From positions 26,615-90,614 of the forward strand of contig JAIOPV010000109.1 in assembly GCA_021413735.1 (NCBI GenBank): a stretch of 64,000 bases of DNA, given 5' to 3'. The notes under the pieces are model-generated. The model had not been told where the DNA came from, searched no databases, and worked only from the letters and a program-made list of their open reading frames with translations. This document shows positions 1 to 10,917 of the stretch, one piece after another (position 1 is the first letter of the stretch; the number at the start of each line of letters is the position of its first letter). The DNA comes from Planctomycetota bacterium (GTDB lineage: Bacteria > Planctomycetota > Planctomycetia > Gemmatales > Gemmataceae). A program made the position numbers and the translations under genes.

Positions 1-45
1 TCCGAACTGCTGTTCAAGCAGAGCGATGATTTCGGCGTGTGTCAT
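1..45 (-). CDS. nuoC: NADH-quinone oxidoreductase subunit C, N-terminal fragment
   Basis: The last 15 codons at the left edge read MTHAEIIALLEQQFG on the minus strand and continue out of the window. The ATG (complement of 43-45) lies only 7 bases after the nuoB stop, so the two are translationally close. NuoC (30 kDa subunit) of complex I is the expected gene after nuoB. The assignment rests on position more than on sequence, because only the first helix is visible; a fused nuoCD cannot be excluded. Confidence 0.6.
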   Translation of the reverse strand, partial: MTHAEIIALLEQQFG

Positions 46-52
46 GGTTTCG

Positions 53-664
53 TCACTTCGCGGGTTTGGCCCGTTCCTTGTTCTCGGTCAGGAACGCGAA
101 CGATTTCTCTGGCGTGGCCAACTCGGGTGGCAACAGGACGCTTCCTGTGCGGGTCGGCACGGGCACCTCGGCAAGTTGCCCCTTGTGGTATTCCTTCATC
201 TTGTGAATCTTATCCTGAATCCGCATCAGTCCTTCGAGCAACGCCTCGGGTCGTGGCGGGCAACCGGGCACATACACATCGACCGGCACCACAAGATCGA
301 CGCCCTTCGCGACGTTGTAGCCGTACTTGTAGTACGGGCCGCCGCCGCAAGTGCAGGCCCCCATCGCGATGACGAACTTCGGATCGGGCATCTGGTTGTA
401 GAGCCGACGCACGCGATCCGCCATCTTCAGATTCACCGTACCCGCGACGATCATGAGGTCAGCTTGTCTTGGCGAAGCGCGGAATGCGCCAGCACCAAAG
501 CGGTCGATGTCGTATCGCGGTGCGCCGGTGGCCATCATTTCGATGGCACAACACGCCAGCCCGAACGTCATCGGCCACAGACTTGATTCGCGAGCCCAGT
601 TCACGGCCGCTTCCAAGCTCGTGACGACGAATCCGTCTTCCATTCTGCCTTCGAGCAATCCCAT
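53..664 (-). CDS. nuoB: NADH-quinone oxidoreductase subunit B
   Basis: This 203-residue protein is the PSST/20 kDa subunit of respiratory complex I, which holds cluster N2 next to the quinone site on the cytoplasmic arm. The four expected iron-sulfur ligands are visible: the Cys38-Cys39 pair in [10 protein letters not shown], Cys104 in GACTCGGG and Cys135 in VPGCPPRPE. Cys106 is additional. Length is normal for the family, with a C-terminal extension of about 40 residues rich in Lys, Glu and Pro. It follows nuoA on the minus strand after a 60-base gap that contains an inverted repeat, and it is followed 7 bases later by the nuoC start. The ATG start fits the family's N terminus. Confidence 0.97.
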   Translation of the reverse strand: MGLLEGRMEDGFVVTSLEAAVNWARESSLWPMTFGLACCAIEMMATGAPRYDIDRFGAGAFRASPRQADLMIVAGTVNLKMADRVRRLYNQMPDPKFVIAMGACTCGGGPYYKYGYNVAKGVDLVVPVDVYVPGCPPRPEALLEGLMRIQDKIHKMKEYHKGQLAEVPVPTRTGSVLLPPELATPEKSFAFLTENKERAKPAK

Positions 665-670
665 ATCAGT

Positions 671-736
671 GCGAGTGGTTAGTGTAAGTGTGAGTGAAAG
701 ACCGCCCGTGGTGCCGTGGCTTCGCTAACCACTCGC
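671..736. repeat. Inverted repeat across the nuoA stop
   Basis: Twelve-base arms at 671-682 (gcgagtggttag) and 725-736 are perfectly complementary and could form a hairpin between nuoA and nuoB. The right arm includes the nuoA TAG codon. The left arm continues into a tract of agtgtaagtgtgagtgaaa type that is nearly identical to the repeat at 2715-2748, so this looks like a dispersed element rather than a local structure only. Confidence 0.7.
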
Positions 737-1246
737 AACCTCTCCTTGACCCGCTGTGCTCCGCACCCATTCGAGGTCGCCACGCCGCCAGAGATACGCG
801 AACCCCACCAGCAACACGCCGAAGAACACCAAGATGTCCGCGAACGCGACCCACGCGAGCGATTTTGCCGCTGCGGGTTGCGGAGGCGTGTCCGTTGCCG
901 ACACAGGAGGCTCGCTTTGAGGTTGCAGGTTCTTCGCTGCTTCCAGGCGAACCTCGGCAGGTTTCGATTCATCACCGGTTCGGACGGCGCTGCCAAACAC
1001 GACAGCCCACGGGAAGAAGAACGCCAGTTCCACATCGAAGATCACGAACAGCAACGCCACGACATAGAACCGCAGGTCGAACTGAATCCACGCATCGCCG
1101 ATCGGTTGCTCGCCGCACTCGTAGACTTCGCCCTTCTCGGCGCTCGGCTTGTCCGGGCGCACGAACAGTCCGAGAATCAGGTTCGCCGCAAGAAGCGTGA
1201 ACCCGGCGACTGTGAAGATCAGAATGACGAGGACGAGTTCAGTCAT
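725..1246 (-). CDS. nuoA: NADH-quinone oxidoreductase subunit A
   Basis: NuoA is a small membrane subunit of complex I at the junction between the membrane and peripheral arms. The protein has 173 residues with three predicted membrane helices (about 3-28, 58-86 and 131-152). The family signatures YECGEQP at 42-48 and FDLRFYVVALLFVIFDVE at 56-73 are present; this loop helps shape the quinone channel. Between helices 2 and 3 there is a polar segment of about 40 residues (90-128) rich in Pro, Ser and Ala, longer than in the usual 120-150 residue NuoA. It starts 28 bases after nuoI on the same strand, so the genes probably share a transcript. Confidence 0.95.
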   Translation of the reverse strand: MTELVLVILIFTVAGFTLLAANLILGLFVRPDKPSAEKGEVYECGEQPIGDAWIQFDLRFYVVALLFVIFDVELAFFFPWAVVFGSAVRTGDESKPAEVRLEAAKNLQPQSEPPVSATDTPPQPAAAKSLAWVAFADILVFFGVLLVGFAYLWRRGDLEWVRSTAGQGEVASG

Positions 1247-1274
1247 TGCGGAATTCAGATTGCGGGTTCATCGT

Positions 1275-1766
1275 TTAGCCGCGACGCGAAGCGTTTGCGG
1301 TGGGGCTGAGTGTCGCCTGTCCGGAGGCGACCTCTAACGGTAACTTCGCGTAATCGACGACGCAGCCATCGCGGCCAAAAGTGCTGAGGTCAAAGTTCGA
1401 GCCCATGAAGATGCAATCGACGGGGCACGGGTCCACGCAAAGCGCGCAGAACATGCACTTCGTGTAGTCGATCTTGAAGCCGGTGACCACGAACCCCTTG
1501 GCGGGCGGAGTGGCCTTTTCCTTGTCGATGTAGATGCAATCGACGGGGCAGGCACGAGCGCATTTGTCGCAGCCGATGCAGGTGGTCAGGTCGAAGCGAT
1601 GGAAGCCGCGGTATCGCGGGCGGATTGGCACCGGCTTCTCGGGATACTCGAAGTATTGCGTGAACGGCTTGCGACGGTACGACTGCACGAAATATTGAAG
1701 GGTGACGTACATCCCACGGGCGATTGTCGATGTCGCCAGAGTAACGTTTCGGAACCAGCTCTTCAT
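1275..1766 (-). CDS. nuoI: NADH-quinone oxidoreductase subunit I (2x[4Fe-4S] ferredoxin)
   Basis: The 163-residue protein carries two ferredoxin motifs, CIGCDKCARACP near residue 68 and CMFCALCVDPCP near residue 107. These bind clusters N6a and N6b and pass electrons towards NuoB. The N-terminal part (QSYRRKPFTQYFEYPEK) is typical of NuoI and distinguishes it from a free ferredoxin. I chose the ATG at 1766 because the longer frame upstream encodes Arg- and His-rich sequence with no similarity to NuoI. It is the first gene of the visible nuo cluster, upstream of nuoA, instead of its common position between nuoH and nuoJ. A C-terminal tail of about 25 residues is extra. Confidence 0.92.
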   Translation of the reverse strand: MKSWFRNVTLATSTIARGMYVTLQYFVQSYRRKPFTQYFEYPEKPVPIRPRYRGFHRFDLTTCIGCDKCARACPVDCIYIDKEKATPPAKGFVVTGFKIDYTKCMFCALCVDPCPVDCIFMGSNFDLSTFGRDGCVVDYAKLPLEVASGQATLSPTANASRRG

Positions 1767-1861
1767 GGTTGGTTGTGGGCAGAAGGCAGCGGAGAGTCGA
1801 ACCCTTGCGAATTGTAGCAAGCTAACCAACCAGATGCATCCGTGAAACGAACGAATGTCGT

Positions 1862-1880
1862 CGGCACACTCCGTGTGCCG
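1862..1880. other. Small perfect hairpin in the nuoI upstream gap
   Basis: CGGCACAC (1862-1869), a three-base loop, and GTGTGCCG (1873-1880) form an 8-bp stem. It lies in the 226-base space between the lipoprotein gene and nuoI. It may be a dispersed palindrome or a weak terminator; no long T-tract follows on the minus strand. Confidence 0.5.
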
Positions 1881-1937
1881 TTCTTGGCTTTTCTCCGAAT
1901 GCGTTTCGAGTGTGCCTTCTCCATTGAAACGAAGAAG

Positions 1938-1964
1938 ACCGGCAACCCGCGAATGGGTGCCGGT
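1938..1964 (-). terminator. Probable terminator of the 1993-2694 lipoprotein gene
   Basis: On the minus strand the stem ACCGGCACCC pairs with GGGTTGCCGGT (one bulged base) around a 6-base loop and is followed by CTTCTTCGTTT. It sits 29 bases downstream of the lipoprotein stop codon, in the right place for a Rho-independent terminator. Confidence 0.6.
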
Positions 1965-1992
1965 CAAGTTTGTGTTTCAGCACGACTCAACC

Positions 1993-2694
1993 TTAGTGGC
2001 TGTCTGCGATGCCGCTGCTCGGGTGGTGCTCGACGTGGCGTTCGCAAATTTCGAGAGCCAGCTTCTCGATGAACTCGCGACGGAACGCACTGACAGGCTT
2101 GGTACTCGCGTCGCGGAACCCTGTCTTCGGATACGCGAACCCCTGTGAGTACGTGTTCTTCGGGTCGCCCGGACCATCTTCGACATCGTACATATCCACG
2201 GTCGCGTCGGCCCGCCCTTCGTAGAAACTGTTCTGGCTTCCCGGCTGGAAGAGGCTCATCTTCTCGAGATCGATCACGAGAACGAAGTCGGCGCCGAGTT
2301 GCTTACCCCGTTCGACAGGGTGCATCAGCTTCCAGTTCGGATTCTTCATCTTGAACTTGTTCACCTGAGCCATCGTGAGAACCGTCAACTTCTGCTTCTG
2401 CTTGGTTTCCTTGACCATCTCGGGGAGGCGTTTGATGATTTCATTCGCCAAAGCGCTGTCGGCTCCAGCGAATTCATAGCTTTGCCCCGTGCCCTGACTC
2501 ACGAACAGGGCCACGACAATCTCTTCCTTGTCCTTCTTCGGACCTTCCTTGTACGTGAGTGGAAACTCGGCTGCCACTTTCGTGTCTTTGTGCGTCAGGA
2601 ACGCGATGGTCGTGAGCGGATTGCACCCAATTGTGCAAACCACGAACAACGTTCCCCACACGGCCCGGCGGGCCCACCGATAAGTCTTGTTCAT
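1993..2694 (-). CDS. Putative lipoprotein of unknown function
   Basis: A 233-residue protein with an N-terminal hydrophobic segment (about 13-24) ending in a lipobox-like TIGC, so it is probably exported and lipid-anchored. The mature part has no motif I recognise with certainty. It contains a Lys/Asp-rich stretch after residue 40 and a segment (GKQLGADFVLVIDLEKMSL) resembling proteins that assemble near the outer membrane, as in the planctomycete lipoprotein families with a DUF799/CsgG-like core, but this is only an impression. The ATG at 2694 is preferred over the upstream codon at 2715 because it places the signal peptide at the very N terminus. It appears to be a single-gene unit with its own terminator. 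Confidence 0.75.
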   Translation of the reverse strand: MNKTYRWARRAVWGTLFVVCTIGCNPLTTIAFLTHKDTKVAAEFPLTYKEGPKKDKEEIVVALFVSQGTGQSYEFAGADSALANEIIKRLPEMVKETKQKQKLTVLTMAQVNKFKMKNPNWKLMHPVERGKQLGADFVLVIDLEKMSLFQPGSQNSFYEGRADATVDMYDVEDGPGDPKNTYSQGFAYPKTGFRDASTKPVSAFRREFIEKLALEICERHVEHHPSSGIADSH

Positions 2695-2714
2695 CCGTGA
2701 ACGCCCCCCAAGCA

Positions 2715-2800
2715 AGTGTGAGTGGCTAGTGCGAGCGCGAGTGAAAACCGGGAAGACAATCCCCGACTTTCCCTCACACTCACACTCACACTAGCCACTA
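2715..2800. repeat. Inverted repeat with GTGTGA-type hexamers
   Basis: The left arm at 2715-2745 (agtgtgagtggctagtgcga and onward) is complementary with mismatches to the right arm at 2769-2800, which ends inside the DUF2752 gene. The left arm matches the element at 668-700 between nuoB and nuoA, so this is a dispersed repeat with at least two sites in the window. Confidence 0.7.
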
Positions 2801-3279
2801 ATCAGAATCCCCACCCACCGAATCAGCATCAGCGTCAGCACCACCCCGACCACCACCGTCAGGATCAGTTCGCCCCGACCCTGCGGGATGAACAGCGGTC
2901 GATTCTTGATGCCACTGGCCAGCGCCCACACCATTGCCAGTGCCCACAGCACTGCGATGATTGTGCCTGTCCAGTTCGCCCGCATCGACGCTGCCACGTC
3001 CCCCCGGACGAGCAGCGAGAAGCTTGTCGTCATTCCGCACGCCGGGCACGGTTTGCCCATCATCATCACGAAGTTGCACGGCGGCATGCCAAGTTGCGTG
3101 TGCGTCGCCATCGTCCGCGGCGAGCCATCCGGCCCATACGGGTTGATGTAGAAGGCCGCACCGAACACGCAGGCCAGCACAGCAGCCACCGCAAGCAACC
3201 CGAAGCGGGCGTATCGCCCCGCTCGAGCGGCTTGCATCGCCGCTGACTCCACCTTCGGCAGTTCTTCTTCGTTATCCAT
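2791..3279 (-). CDS. DUF2752 membrane protein
   Basis: This 162-residue protein has three probable membrane helices (about 25-45, 100-122 and 133-158). It carries the DUF2752 signature MGKPCPACGMTTSF at about residues 73-86, a Cys-Pro-x-Cys-Gly motif at the membrane face. The family is widespread in Planctomycetes and Bacteroidetes, and its function is unknown. The Cys pair suggests metal or redox chemistry but nothing here proves it. I chose ATG 3279 (MDNEEEL) over the GTG at 3300. The stop codon falls inside the right arm of the repeat at 2715-2800. Confidence 0.85.
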   Translation of the reverse strand: MDNEEELPKVESAAMQAARAGRYARFGLLAVAAVLACVFGAAFYINPYGPDGSPRTMATHTQLGMPPCNFVMMMGKPCPACGMTTSFSLLVRGDVAASMRANWTGTIIAVLWALAMVWALASGIKNRPLFIPQGRGELILTVVVGVVLTLMLIRWVGILISG

Positions 3280-3385
3280 ATCGGTATGCTCGGGTCGCAC
3301 GCATAGCCTCCGATGAAATGCGATGCAAGCGGACTTTCATCTTCGTTGTCGATCCGCCACGATAAGTTCATTCTACCAGCCAGTA

Positions 3386-3459
3386 TGAATGAGAACCCGG
3401 CAGGCCGCATTCTCATTCAGTTCGGTGAATGAGAACCCGGCAGGCCGCGTTCTCATTCA
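3386..3459. repeat. Two tandem palindromes, GAATGAGAA...TTCTCATTC family
   Basis: Two nearly identical 34-base palindromes (3386-3419 and 3426-3459; period 40) each have 10-base arms TGAATGAGAA and TTCTCATTCA around a GC-rich core. They differ at one core base (A/G). A diverged third copy is at 16905-16934. They stand between the divergent DUF2752 and tilS genes, the second one only 17 bases before the tilS start. Confidence 0.85.
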
Positions 3460-3476
3460 AGCGGGGGTAATTTACG

Positions 3477-4511
3477 GTGACGCGGGTATTGCGCGAAGTT
3501 CGGCGATTCGTCTCGGCGCTGCCAGTATGCCGTGAACCCGCCGTGGTTGCTGTCTCTGGTGGTGCGGACAGCGTCGCACTGCTTCGAGCGCTCGCAGCAT
3601 GTCGCACGGGTGTTCTCACGGTGGCTCACGTCAACCATCAACTGCGGGGAGCCGAGTCGGATGCGGACGAAGCATTCGTCCGCAACCTCGCGGCGGAACT
3701 TGGTCTGCAATGCCGTGTGAAGTCGCTCGATATCGCGGCTCTCGGCGGGAATCTGGAATCGACGGCCCGGCGAGTGCGTTACGAGTTCTTCGCGGGACTC
3801 GGGGCTGCCTGGATCGCGACGGGACACACCGCCGACGATCAGGCCGAGACGGTGCTGCATCGTCTGGTGCGTGGCACCGGCATCCAGGGTTTGCGAGGAA
3901 TAGCCCGGAGCCAGGAAAGCAACCCCTCCCCAACCCCTCCCCGAAGAGGAGAGGGGCTAAATTTGACTCCCCCTTCCTTTTTAGGGAAGGGGGTTGGGGG
4001 GTTAGGTTCTTCGATTCTCCGTCCCCTTCTCACAGTCACGCGTGCCGACGTCCTCGCACATCTCGCCGAACTCGGGCAAGCGTTCCGCGAAGACTCGTCG
4101 AACGCTGACCCGCGGTTCACCCGCAACCGCATCCGTCACGAACTGCTGCCATTGCTGCGGACCTTCAACCCGGATGTCGTGACGAGTCTCGCTCGGCTCG
4201 CGGAACACGCTGCGGAAGCTCACGAGATCATCGCGGAACACGCGACGGCTGTGCTGGCAACAGCTGAACGCCCGCGAGTTGGTGACACCGTCATTCTGGA
4301 TGTTACGGATTTGGGGGCGTCGCGAGCGGTGGTGCGTGCGGCGTTGCGGCTCGTGTGGGAACGCGAAGGTTGGCCGATGGATCAGATGGACGCTGACGCC
4401 TGGGATCGGACGTGCGATGTTGCGGGTCGTAACGTTCCCGCGTGGGATTTCCCGGGCGGCATCTCGGCACGACACACGGGGCGAGTGGTTCAGATTGGGC
4501 CACGCAAATAG
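3477..4511 (+). CDS. tilS: tRNA(Ile)-lysidine synthase with in-frame repeat insertion
   Basis: TilS converts C34 of the CAU-anticodon tRNA(Ile) to lysidine with ATP and lysine; it is essential in most bacteria. The PP-loop SGGADS at residues 27-32 and the motifs HVNHQLRG (52-59) and TGHTADDQAETVLHRLVRG (116-134) are intact. The core ends with RNRIRHELLPLL, as expected. The start is GTG at 3477. Residues 146-180 form a Pro/Gly/Arg-rich segment between the conserved GLRGIAR and SILRPLL, where family members have only a short loop. It is encoded by palindromic C-rich/G-rich DNA that looks like a dispersed repeat. The frame is kept, so the enzyme is probably active with a surface loop. The protein has 344 residues; purH follows 29 bases later. 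Confidence 0.93.
   Translation: MTRVLREVRRFVSALPVCREPAVVAVSGGADSVALLRALAACRTGVLTVAHVNHQLRGAESDADEAFVRNLAAELGLQCRVKSLDIAALGGNLESTARRVRYEFFAGLGAAWIATGHTADDQAETVLHRLVRGTGIQGLRGIARSQESNPSPTPPRRGEGLNLTPPSFLGKGVGGLGSSILRPLLTVTRADVLAHLAELGQAFREDSSNADPRFTRNRIRHELLPLLRTFNPDVVTSLARLAEHAAEAHEIIAEHATAVLATAERPRVGDTVILDVTDLGASRAVVRAALRLVWEREGWPMDQMDADAWDRTCDVAGRNVPAWDFPGGISARHTGRVVQIGPRK
3917..4008. repeat. C/G-rich palindromic repeat inside tilS
   Basis: The segment contains aacccctccccaacccctcc, then an arm pair CCCCTTCC...GGGAAGGGGG around tttttag, then gttggggggttagg, giving nested self-complementarity between its two ends. It is in frame with tilS and replaces a short family loop. A related C-rich/G-rich inverted pair flanks the livG/livM junction (25136-25250). 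Confidence 0.8.
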
Positions 4512-4540
4512 AACAAAGGTTTCCGCATGAGGAACCTTCT

Positions 4541-6121
<1,581 letters not shown>

Positions 6122-6123
6122 GA

Positions 6124-6656
6124 AGAGAAGAGTTTTATCCGCAGATTACGCAGATAGACACAGATTTGAAAACCAAGACGGAGAGTTGAAAGACAGAGAT
6201 ACGAAAGGGAGACGACGATGGAAAACGATCCAAGGACATACGCGCTGATCGGCGCGGCTATGGAAGTGCATGGCCAACTTGGGTGTGGATTCCTCGAAGC
6301 CGTTTATCAGGAGGCGTTGGAAATCGAGCTCGTGGCACGTGGAATTCCGTTTCGACCGCAAGTCGAACTTCCAATTCGCTACAAGGGACGAGTGTTGAAG
6401 ACGTTCTACAAAGCCGACGTCCTCTCACATGATGCGGTTGCGGTTGAGATCAAAGCTCTCTCGCAGCTCGGGCCGGCTGAAGAGGCCCAAGTGCTCAATT
6501 ACTTGAAAGCAACCGGATATGATACCGGGCTGTTGTTGAACTTCGGCCGCACCTCGCTCCAATACAAGCGGTACGTTCGCACGCAAGCTGAGAACCCGGA
6601 GTCCTGATTTTTAATCTGTGTCTATCTGCGTAATCTGCGGATAAAAACTCTTCTCT
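6124..6656. mobile_element. Single-gene cassette bounded by 43-44 bp inverted repeats
   Basis: The left repeat (6124-6166) and right repeat (6613-6656) are complementary over their whole length except for one extra T in a T-run. They share the core atccgcagattacgcagata. Between them lies only the GxxExxY gene at 6218-6607. The left repeat begins 3 bases after the purH stop and the right repeat ends 10 bases before the M42 peptidase start, so the unit fits exactly between two housekeeping genes. No transposase is encoded. The layout suggests a non-autonomous mobile cassette or a MITE-like unit carrying a gene. Confidence 0.75.
6218..6607 (+). CDS. GxxExxY family protein, predicted PD-(D/E)XK-type nuclease fold
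   Basis: A 129-residue protein with the name-giving motif GFLEAVY at 24-30. It also has a PD-(D/E)XK-like arrangement: Asp67 in YKADVL, then Glu77-x-Lys79 in VAVEIKAL. This matches the PDDEXK_3 family, for which no biological role is established as far as I know. The C-terminal part (NYLKATGYDTGLLLNFG) is also conserved in the family. An ATG with the purine-rich site gggagacgacg upstream supports the start. It lies alone between long inverted repeats, in the same strand as its neighbours but unrelated to them. A nuclease acting on or with the repeats is an attractive but unproved idea. Confidence 0.88.
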   Translation: MENDPRTYALIGAAMEVHGQLGCGFLEAVYQEALEIELVARGIPFRPQVELPIRYKGRVLKTFYKADVLSHDAVAVEIKALSQLGPAEEAQVLNYLKATGYDTGLLLNFGRTSLQYKRYVRTQAENPES

Positions 6657-6665
6657 GGAGAGCTA

Positions 6666-7736
6666 GTGGAATATCTGTCGCACGAGTTTCTCAAGTCACT
6701 GCTCGAAACGCCAAGCCCGTCGGGGTTCGAGCAGCAAATTCAGCACGTCGTTCGCGAGCGAATGAAGCCGTTCTCGGATGAAGTGACCACCGATTCGCAC
6801 GGCAACGTCTTCGCGGCACGCTTCCCCGAGTGGCGAGGAGACACCACCCCGCGAATCATGCTCGCCGGGCACTGCGACCAGATCGGCCTCATGGTGCAGT
6901 ACATCGACAGCGAAGGCTACCTCTACATCCAGCCCATCGGCGGCTGGGACATGCAGATCCTCCTCGGCCAATACCTCACCGTCTGGGCGAAGGATGGGCC
7001 GATCACCGGGGTCGTTGCACGACGAGCCATTCACCTCCTCAAGCCCGAAGAACGCAGCAAGGTGCCCGACTTCACCGATGTGTGGGTCGATATCGGTGCC
7101 AAGAACCGCGAAGAAGCCGAGTCGCTCGTGCGCTGCGGTGATCCGCTCACGTTCGCGCTCGGCTATCGGCCACTGCGGAACAGCCTCGCGGCAAGCCCAG
7201 CGATGGACGACAAGGTTGGCCTGTGGGTGTGCATGGAAGCCGTGCGGTTGCTGCAAGGTCGGCCACTGAAGGCGTCGGTTTATGGCGTTTCCACTGTGTC
7301 GGAAGAGATCGGGCTTCGCGGTGCGACCACGGCGGCGTATGCCATCAATCCCACGGTCGGCATCGCGGTCGATGTGACGCACGCGACAGACACGCCCGGC
7401 AACGACAAGAAGACGCAAGGCGACATCAAGTGCGGGGGCGGCCCCGTGCTGTATCGCGGACCGAACATCAGTCCGCGTGTGTTCGATCTGCTCGAAACGA
7501 CCGCGAAGGCTCACGAGATTCCCGTGCAGGTTCGTGGAACGCCGCGAGCCACCGGCACCGATGCGAACGCGATTCAGATTGCTCGGGCAGGTGTCGCGAC
7601 CGGGCTCATCGGCATCCCGAACCGCTACATGCACAGCCCTGTCGAAGTGATTCACCTTGATGACCTCACGAACGCCGCGAAACTGCTCGCGGAGTTCTGT
7701 GCCACCGTCGGCCCTGAAACGAACTGGATTCCGTGA
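6666..7736 (+). CDS. M42 family metallopeptidase (glutamyl aminopeptidase type)
   Basis: This 356-residue protein is a dinuclear metal aminopeptidase of the M42 family, cytosolic and usually a large TET-type oligomer. The metal and catalytic residues are in place: His69-x-Asp71 (LAGHCDQIG), Asp181/Asp182 (MDDKVG), the Glu213-Glu214 pair (SEEIG), Asp236 (VDVTHATD) and the late His in YMHSP. The start is GTG at 6666, preceded by a clear TCTGGAG ribosome site that overlaps the end of the cassette's right repeat. Family members are annotated as endoglucanases or deblocking aminopeptidases; peptidase is the better-supported role. Confidence 0.92.
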   Translation: MEYLSHEFLKSLLETPSPSGFEQQIQHVVRERMKPFSDEVTTDSHGNVFAARFPEWRGDTTPRIMLAGHCDQIGLMVQYIDSEGYLYIQPIGGWDMQILLGQYLTVWAKDGPITGVVARRAIHLLKPEERSKVPDFTDVWVDIGAKNREEAESLVRCGDPLTFALGYRPLRNSLAASPAMDDKVGLWVCMEAVRLLQGRPLKASVYGVSTVSEEIGLRGATTAAYAINPTVGIAVDVTHATDTPGNDKKTQGDIKCGGGPVLYRGPNISPRVFDLLETTAKAHEIPVQVRGTPRATGTDANAIQIARAGVATGLIGIPNRYMHSPVEVIHLDDLTNAAKLLAEFCATVGPETNWIP

Positions 7737-7744
7737 CCAGCGGC

Positions 7745-7880
7745 TACCTTCTGAGACCGCGTGGCCGAGCAGCGCGGTCTTGCCACATTTCAGAAGCGTC
7801 GAAAGCGTGGTGCCCGCACCGCGAGCCAGGAAGCCGTCCCACACCCAACTGATGCCGCCCACGTTCGGAGCAACCAGCAA
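7745..7880 (-). pseudogene. Fragment of a RepA/AAA_25-like P-loop ATPase gene
   Basis: On the minus strand this stretch encodes a peptide containing GGISWVWDGFLARG and, shortly after, KCGKTALLGH. In the AAA_25/RepA-type ATPases common in planctomycetes, a Trp-x-Trp-x-Gly-[Phe/Tyr]-Leu-Ala segment precedes the Walker A GKT in just this spacing. The glycine that normally starts the Walker A loop is not obvious. The rest of the gene (Walker B, about 250-300 residues) is missing: the similarity stops after about 45 codons, and the frame runs antisense into the M42 gene. It is probably a decayed remnant in the 232-base gap. Confidence 0.5.
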
Positions 7881-7968
7881 GGACCAATGACGAAGGGGAA
7901 ACGAATCCTTGGTGATTGGTGATTGGTCATTCCTTCGTGATCGGCGGATCGGTGGGTCAGTCGTCGTT

Positions 7969-9918
<1,950 letters not shown>

Positions 9919-10036
9919 GGGAGTGGTGCGTGGGTTGTGGGACGTTGGTTGTGTTCGGAGGAATTCCCCGATTGGTATAACATACTGCGGGCGAAGAACC
10001 AACGACCACCGAACAACAACCCACGCAAAACCAGCC

Positions 10037-10915
10037 ATGTCGGATACGTTTACCATCGCAGCCGTGCAGATGCGAATTACGGCGGATAAGGAAGCCAACC
10101 TCGCGAAAGCCGAAGCAGCGATTGCCGACGCCGCGAAGAAGGGGGCACAGATCGTGTGCCTGCCGGAGCTGTTCACTGGCGAGTATTTCTGCCAGAAGGA
10201 AGACATCGCACTCTTCGATCTCGCGGAACCGATTCCGGGACCAAGCGAATCTCGCCTCGCAGCTGCGGCCAAAAAGAATGGCGTCGTCGTGGTCGGTTCG
10301 CTGTTCGAGAAGCGGATGCCAGGGGTGTATCACAACACGGCGACAGTTCACGATGCCAAGGGCGAACTCCTCGGCATTTACCGCAAGATGCACATTCCGG
10401 ACGACCCGCTGTTCCTCGAAAAATTCTATTTCACGCCGGGCGACCTCGGCTTCAAAGTGTTCTCAACCCCGCAGGCAAAGGTCGGCACGCTCGTGTGCTG
10501 GGATCAGTGGTATCCGGAGGCCGCGCGGCTGACGGCACTCATGGGGGCGGAAGTGATCTTCTACCCCACGGCGATCGGCTGGCACCCCCGCGAGAAGGCG
10601 GAGTTCGGCGAGGCACAGCATTCCGCTTGGGAAACGAGCATGCGGGGCCACGCCATCGCGAACGGCACCTACGTTTGCGGCGTGAACCGCGTAGGGCACG
10701 AGATCATCGTGGGTGAGGGGCTGGAGTTCTGGGGCGGCTCGTTCGTGAGCGACCCGTTTGGGCGGGTGATCGCGAAGGCGAGCCACGACAAGGAGGAAGT
10801 GCTGGTCGTGGAGTGTTCGCGGAAGCACATGGAAGACGTGCGGCGAAACTGGCCGTTCTTCCGCGATCGCCGCATTGATGCGTTCGGCGGAATCACGAAG
10901 CGCGTCGCGGATTGA
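10037..10915 (+). CDS. aguB: N-carbamoylputrescine amidase (carbon-nitrogen hydrolase)
   Basis: A 292-residue nitrilase-superfamily enzyme. The catalytic triad is Glu44 (LPELFTGEY), Lys117 (RKMHIPDDP) and Cys154 ([12 protein letters not shown]). The strings HIPDDP, FYFTPGD and FYPTAIGW are typical of N-carbamoylputrescine amidases, which release putrescine, CO2 and ammonia in the agmatine route to polyamines. No agmatine deiminase (aguA) is next to it, so the substrate is inferred from sequence alone. ATG 10037 matches the family N terminus TIAAVQM. It ends 2 bases before the convergent dadA-like gene. Confidence 0.9.
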   Translation: MSDTFTIAAVQMRITADKEANLAKAEAAIADAAKKGAQIVCLPELFTGEYFCQKEDIALFDLAEPIPGPSESRLAAAAKKNGVVVVGSLFEKRMPGVYHNTATVHDAKGELLGIYRKMHIPDDPLFLEKFYFTPGDLGFKVFSTPQAKVGTLVCWDQWYPEAARLTALMGAEVIFYPTAIGWHPREKAEFGEAQHSAWETSMRGHAIANGTYVCGVNRVGHEIIVGEGLEFWGGSFVSDPFGRVIAKASHDKEEVLVVECSRKHMEDVRRNWPFFRDRRIDAFGGITKRVAD

Positions 10916-10917
10916 GG

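Noticed and set aside
1795..1830. A tRNA-like T-arm string (GGGTTCGACTC on the minus strand) upstream of nuoI
   Set aside because: The flanking bases do not pair into a T-stem or acceptor stem and no anticodon arm follows, so it is not a tRNA gene.
3386..3459. Possible short CRISPR array from the two tandem repeats
   Set aside because: Only two units, period 40, palindromic with a 6-base spacer and no cas genes.
9919..10036. A tataac hexamer at about 9977 as a -10 box for the amidase gene
   Set aside because: No -35 element at an acceptable distance (nearest TTG-type hexamers are 21-25 bases away), so a promoter call is not supported.
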